Assembly (NCBI RefSeq): GCF_038007305.1
Contig: NZ_JBBOWV010000001.1
Coordinates: 2,222,501 to 2,286,500, forward strand
Reading direction: 5' to 3'
Source: Solibacillus sp. FSL W7-1436
GTDB taxonomy: Bacteria > Bacillota > Bacilli > Bacillales_A > Planococcaceae
Length of the DNA: 64,000 nucleotides
Shown: positions 60,826 to 64,000 of the stretch, one piece after another
Numbering within the stretch: position 1 is the stretch's first letter
Layout: each line of letters starts with the position of its first letter
The notes under the pieces: generated by a model
What the model was told of the DNA's origin: nothing
The model's input: only the letters and a program-made list of their open reading frames with translations
Databases searched by the model: none
Program-made: the position numbers and the translations under genes

Positions 60826-61902
60826 TTATTTCAGGCTCATTTTAAATTCAAGGAAGTATTCGTTGTATTTTCCCAGCCATTCAAGGCCAAGGTTTTCGTA
60901 AACTTCCAATTTTTCTCGCTGGTCATGCGGCGGGTAGAATCGTTCATCGTTAATAACTTCCTCATCCATCAGTTCCCAAGCGGCTTCATTAGGTGTTGAA
61001 TAGCCGACATAGTCAGCATTTTGTGCAGAATTCTCAGGGTCAAGCATGAAGTTGATGAATTTATGGGCACCTTCGATATTTTGTGAAGTTTTTGGAATCA
61101 CCATATTGTCGAACCATAAGTTAGAACCTTCCTGCGGTACGGCGAATTCCAATTCCTCATTTTCCCACATCATATCTGCGGCCTGACCGGAGAACGTTAA
61201 TGCTACAGATGCTTCATTATTTATCATAAGCGGTGTAATTTCATCACCGATAATAGCTTTAATATTTGGTGAAAGTTCAATTAAGTGATCTGTCGCTTTA
61301 CGCAATAAATCATCATCTTTCTCATTAAGTGACTCGCCGATTGAGTTCAGCCCCATTCCGATTACTTCACGGGAGCCGTCAACGAGAAAGACTTTCCGTT
61401 GTAATGAAGGATCCCACAGATCTTCCCAAGTTTCGAACGTTAAACGGTCATCAATTAAATTCGGATTATAGACAATCCCAACTGTTCCCCAGAAATAGGG
61501 AATTGAGTATTCATTTCCTGGATCGAACGGCAAATCCAAAAAGTCTTCATTAATATTTTGCAGATTCGGAACTAAGTTATGATCAATCGGAATAAGCAGG
61601 CCATCTTCCTTCATTGATTCAATCGTATATTCGGAAGGAACCGCAATATCATAGGCAGAACCGCCTTGCTGGACTTTCGTCAACATCGCTTCATTTGAAT
61701 CAAATGTTTCATACGTTACTTTAATTCCAGTTTCTTCTTCAAATTTATCGATTAATTCCGGGTCGATATATTCACCCCAGTTATAAACCGTTAATGTATC
61801 TTTACTGCCTGCGGAACCAGCGGATTGCATACGGTCAACTGTAAAAAACAGCAGGGCACATACAATGACAATGGCAGTCGTTGCTTGAACTAATTCTCTC
61901 AT
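60826..61902 (-). CDS. potD: Spermidine/putrescine-binding protein PotD
   Basis: 358 aa extracytoplasmic polyamine receptor. Seen: LTVYNWGEYIDPELIDKFEEETG, the acidic substrate-site segments, GTVGIVYNP and a C-terminal FMLDPENSAQNADYVGYSTPN. The N-terminal hydrophobic helix (about 8-21) contains a single Cys in VIVCALLFF but no convincing lipobox after it, so the protein is more likely held by an uncleaved helix than by lipid. It overlaps potC by 4 bases (ATGA). Confidence 0.92.
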   Translation of the reverse strand: MRELVQATTAIVIVCALLFFTVDRMQSAGSAGSKDTLTVYNWGEYIDPELIDKFEEETGIKVTYETFDSNEAMLTKVQQGGSAYDIAVPSEYTIESMKEDGLLIPIDHNLVPNLQNINEDFLDLPFDPGNEYSIPYFWGTVGIVYNPNLIDDRLTFETWEDLWDPSLQRKVFLVDGSREVIGMGLNSIGESLNEKDDDLLRKATDHLIELSPNIKAIIGDEITPLMINNEASVALTFSGQAADMMWENEELEFAVPQEGSNLWFDNMVIPKTSQNIEGAHKFINFMLDPENSAQNADYVGYSTPNEAAWELMDEEVINDERFYPPHDQREKLEVYENLGLEWLGKYNEYFLEFKMSLK

Positions 61903-62699
61903 CGTTGTCCCCCCGTTGCTATAGATTTTGAACGCTTGTTAATAAAGTAGTACCCGATAACGATTAATACCGTTACGGCAAATACCAGCCCTGAAATGGC
62001 ATTGATTGTTAATGAAATGCCGGCACGGGCCATCGAGTAAATTTCAACAGATAATGTACTGAAGCCATTTCCTGTTACGAAAAATGTAACCGCAAAGTCA
62101 TCCAGTGAATACGTCAGGGCCATAAAGAAACCGGCGAAAATCCCTGGTGAAATATACGGTAAAATAACACGTGTCAATACATCGCGTTTCGTTGCACCCA
62201 AGTCTCGTGCAGCATCGATCAGGGAAGTATTCATTTCAAGCAGTTTAGGTAAAACCATCAGTACAACGATCGGTACACTGAATGCGACATGCGATACAAG
62301 TACTGAAGCGAATCCCAGTTTTACACCGATCATTGTAAATAAAATCAAGAAGCTTGCACCGATTACAACATCCGGTGAAACAATGAGAACATTATTTAAT
62401 GAAAGCAAAGTATTGCGCATCTTTTTATCTTTCAATGAAACAATACCGATTGCCCCGAGCGTTCCGATAACCGTTGCGATCAAACCCGATAAAAGGGCAA
62501 CGAGTACTGTGTTCAGCAAAATAATAATTAATCTTGAATCTTCAAATACAGCCGCATAGTGCTCTAATGTGAATGACTCGAAATTGTTCATGCTGCCGCC
62601 ACTGTTAAAGGAGTAGAAGATTAAATAGAATATTGGTGCGTAAAGGATCGCGAATACGAAAAGTAAATATACTTTCGACATAGCGGACAACTTTTTCAT
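61899..62699 (-). CDS. potC: Spermidine/putrescine ABC permease PotC
   Basis: 266 aa with six membrane helices and the binding-protein-dependent EAA loop DAARDLGATKRDVLTRVILPYI. Partner of PotB in the membrane channel. Its start shares one base with the potB stop (TGATG) and its end overlaps potD, so the operon is tightly coupled. Confidence 0.94.
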   Translation of the reverse strand: MKKLSAMSKVYLLFVFAILYAPIFYLIFYSFNSGGSMNNFESFTLEHYAAVFEDSRLIIILLNTVLVALLSGLIATVIGTLGAIGIVSLKDKKMRNTLLSLNNVLIVSPDVVIGASFLILFTMIGVKLGFASVLVSHVAFSVPIVVLMVLPKLLEMNTSLIDAARDLGATKRDVLTRVILPYISPGIFAGFFMALTYSLDDFAVTFFVTGNGFSTLSVEIYSMARAGISLTINAISGLVFAVTVLIVIGYYFINKRSKSIATGGQR

Positions 62700-63502
62700 C
62701 AGACACGTCCTCCTTTAGATTTTTGTTTCGTGAACAGCATTGTAAGCACCATGAATAGAATTAAGAATACGGCAATTGTTGAACCCATACCCCAGTTTTG
62801 GGAAACAAGGAATTGCTGTTCGATCGCCGTACCTAGAGTAATAACCTGGTTTCCGGCGATTAAACGTGTAATCATGAATAGTGACAATGCCGGAATGAAT
62901 GTTACTTGAATACCCGATTTTACGCCGTCGATTGTCAGCGGGAAAATGACACGTCGGAAAGTTGTCCATGCATTTGCCCCTAAGTCGCGTGATGCGTAAA
63001 TCAGTGAAGGATTCATTTTGTCCAATGAGTTGAAAATCGGAATAATCATAAATGGAATGAAAATATAAACCGATACAAATACGAAACTGAAGTCCGTAAA
63101 TAAAATTTGCTTTGGATCAAAACCAAACACTTCAATCATTGCATTGATCGGTCCGTACAAACCGAAAATGCCGATAAATGCATATGTTTTTAACAGCAGG
63201 TTAATCCAAGAAGGAATAATGATCAGCATAAGCCAAAGCTGTTTATGCTTCGTTTTAGTCAGTAAATAGGCAGTAGGGTAGGCAAATAATAATGTAAACA
63301 ATGTAATTAAAAATGCATACCAGAAACTGCTCAATGTCATTTTCAAATAAACCGGTGTAAAGAACTTCGCATAGTTGGCCAATGTAAAGTTCCCGTTTAA
63401 ATCAAGAACAGAATAATAGACAATTAATGCAATTGGTGCGATAACGAATAATATTATCCAGAATACATAGGGGATTAAAGGTCCTTTAGCTGTTTTATTC
63501 AT
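62699..63502 (-). CDS. potB: Spermidine/putrescine ABC permease PotB
   Basis: About 267 aa with six membrane helices and the EAA loop [23 protein letters not shown] 63502 overlaps the potA stop by 8 bases (ATGAATAA) with GGGGATG upstream; in-frame ATGs at 63517 and 63511 are possible. Second gene of the potABCD order. Confidence 0.93.
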   Translation of the reverse strand: MNKTAKGPLIPYVFWIILFVIAPIALIVYYSVLDLNGNFTLANYAKFFTPVYLKMTLSSFWYAFLITLFTLLFAYPTAYLLTKTKHKQLWLMLIIIPSWINLLLKTYAFIGIFGLYGPINAMIEVFGFDPKQILFTDFSFVFVSVYIFIPFMIIPIFNSLDKMNPSLIYASRDLGANAWTTFRRVIFPLTIDGVKSGIQVTFIPALSLFMITRLIAGNQVITLGTAIEQQFLVSQNWGMGSTIAVFLILFMVLTMLFTKQKSKGGRV

Positions 63503-64000
63503 GTTCTTCATCCCCATACGCTTCTAAACGTTTATCGAAATCTTCTTCGGTTTCGTTTAAACGCATTACGTGAATTGCTTCAGGATCAAAGTCCAATCCG
63601 ATTTCCGCGCCAACTTCCGCTTTTTTCAACGAATGGACAAGCCATTCATTGCCGTCTTTATCATATGTCGATAATTCATAGTGCACCCCACGGAACAGCT
63701 GTGTATCTACTGTTACGATCAGCTTGCCGTTTTCCGGTGTTGTAATTTCCAAGTCTTCAGGGCGAATGACAATATCGATTTTTTCGTTCTTTTTCATCCC
63801 GGCATCGACACATTCAAACTCTTTTCCGGCAAATTTCACGCGGTAATCCTCAATCATGATGCCGTCGACAATATTGGATTCACCGATGAAGTCCGCAACA
63901 AAACGGTTGATCGGCTCATCGTAAATATCAACAGGTGTACCGGACTGCTTAATTTCGCCTTGGGAAAGGACAAAAATTTCATCACTCATTGCAAGTGCTT
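63495..64000 (-). CDS. potA: Polyamine ABC transporter ATPase PotA, C-terminal part (cut by window end)
   Basis: Only about 168 C-terminal residues are inside the window. The first complete codons read [21 protein letters not shown], i.e. the region behind the switch His of the ATPase domain; the Walker motifs lie beyond base 64000. The rest is the TOBE-type regulatory domain (VIRPEDLEI, then YELSTYD). With PotB, PotC and PotD it makes the polyamine importer. The internal ATG 63989 is not the true start. Confidence 0.93.
   Translation of the reverse strand, partial: ALAMSDEIFVLSQGEIKQSGTPVDIYDEPINRFVADFIGESNIVDGIMIEDYRVKFAGKEFECVDAGMKKNEKIDIVIRPEDLEITTPENGKLIVTVDTQLFRGVHYELSTYDKDGNEWLVHSLKKAEVGAEIGLDFDPEAIHVMRLNETEEDFDKRLEAYGDEEHE

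Noticed and set aside
63495-63989. Complete short PotA starting at ATG 63989
   Set aside because: The frame continues upstream to the window end with EALA before the Met, the usual sequence inside an ABC ATPase; the gene is cut by the window.

Overview
The window is low-GC chromosomal DNA from an endospore-forming, motile Gram-positive bacterium of the order Bacillales. The best guess is Planococcaceae (Solibacillus/Lysinibacillus type). The evidence is spore coat and SpoVA genes, a Spo0E-type phosphatase and two sporulation-type histidine kinases, an S-layer (SLH) heme protein, a stand-alone murE next to prfC, and gene order that follows the Bacillus subtilis yjb, yjc, ykw and yku blocks. 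No rRNA, tRNA, prophage, CRISPR array or intact insertion sequence was seen; the window reads as core genome with small accessory insertions.

Layout. 0-6.3 kb is the yjbH-yjbO block: spxH, truncated hemoglobin, lytic transglycosylase and CYTH protein on the minus strand, then yjbL, relQ, nadK and an RluD-type pseudouridine synthase on the plus strand. 6.4-11.7 kb holds mgtE and sporulation genes (CotO-like, CotY/Z-like, a lipoprotein plus spoVAC-AD-AEb, YjcZ-type, spoVIF). 11.8-15.8 kb has yjcF-yjcG-yjcH, a PgpA-type protein, a secreted nuclease and a divergent type II dehydroquinase. 16.0-23.2 kb is a heme-acquisition operon: a sortase-B-anchored NEAT protein, a NEAT-SLH protein, IsdE/F-type ABC transporter, sortase B and an EfeO-like lipoprotein, preceded by a candidate Fur box. 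23.3-35.8 kb carries small unknown genes, aldehyde dehydrogenase, a PAS histidine kinase, murE, a VanZ-family gene, prfC, an NRDE protein and a large RND exporter. 35.9-45.9 kb has a Mn riboswitch with a TerC-type exporter, a Ktr/Trk potassium channel subunit, a repeat element, a B12-binding radical SAM protein, a second histidine kinase, a structured leader in front of a MarR regulator, and small genes. 46-52 kb is ykwC, cheV, ppx-ppk. 52.3-57 kb follows the yku block: fadH, darB, ccpC, dapH, dapL. 57-64 kb holds an MFS exporter, a DsbA-like protein with divergent TetR regulator, a Nudix hydrolase, and the polyamine operon potABCD, whose potA runs off the window end.

Functional themes are second messengers and polyphosphate (relQ, darB, ppx-ppk), metal and heme homeostasis (mgtE, TerC with riboswitch, isd operon, EfeO-like), sporulation control and spore structure, and lysine/diaminopimelate synthesis by the acetylase route (dapH-dapL), alongside a MurE whose substrate motif disagrees with its gene neighbourhood.

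The most unusual observations are non-coding. (1) Nine ATTAGAA cores lie with 19-21 bp helical spacing at 52.0-52.2 kb. (2) A 244-bp element is present twice (39.1 and 57.0 kb); its two copies differ by three compensatory base-pair changes in a large hairpin, and a third, shorter relative next to the first copy has lost exactly that hairpin. (3) A leader with a degenerate cobalamin-riboswitch-like core precedes a MarR gene. Protein-level oddities include heme-ligand substitutions in all three NEAT domains of the SLH protein, an EfeO-like protein lacking its HxxE metal motif, and two small membrane proteins whose only well-placed start codons are ATT and ATC.
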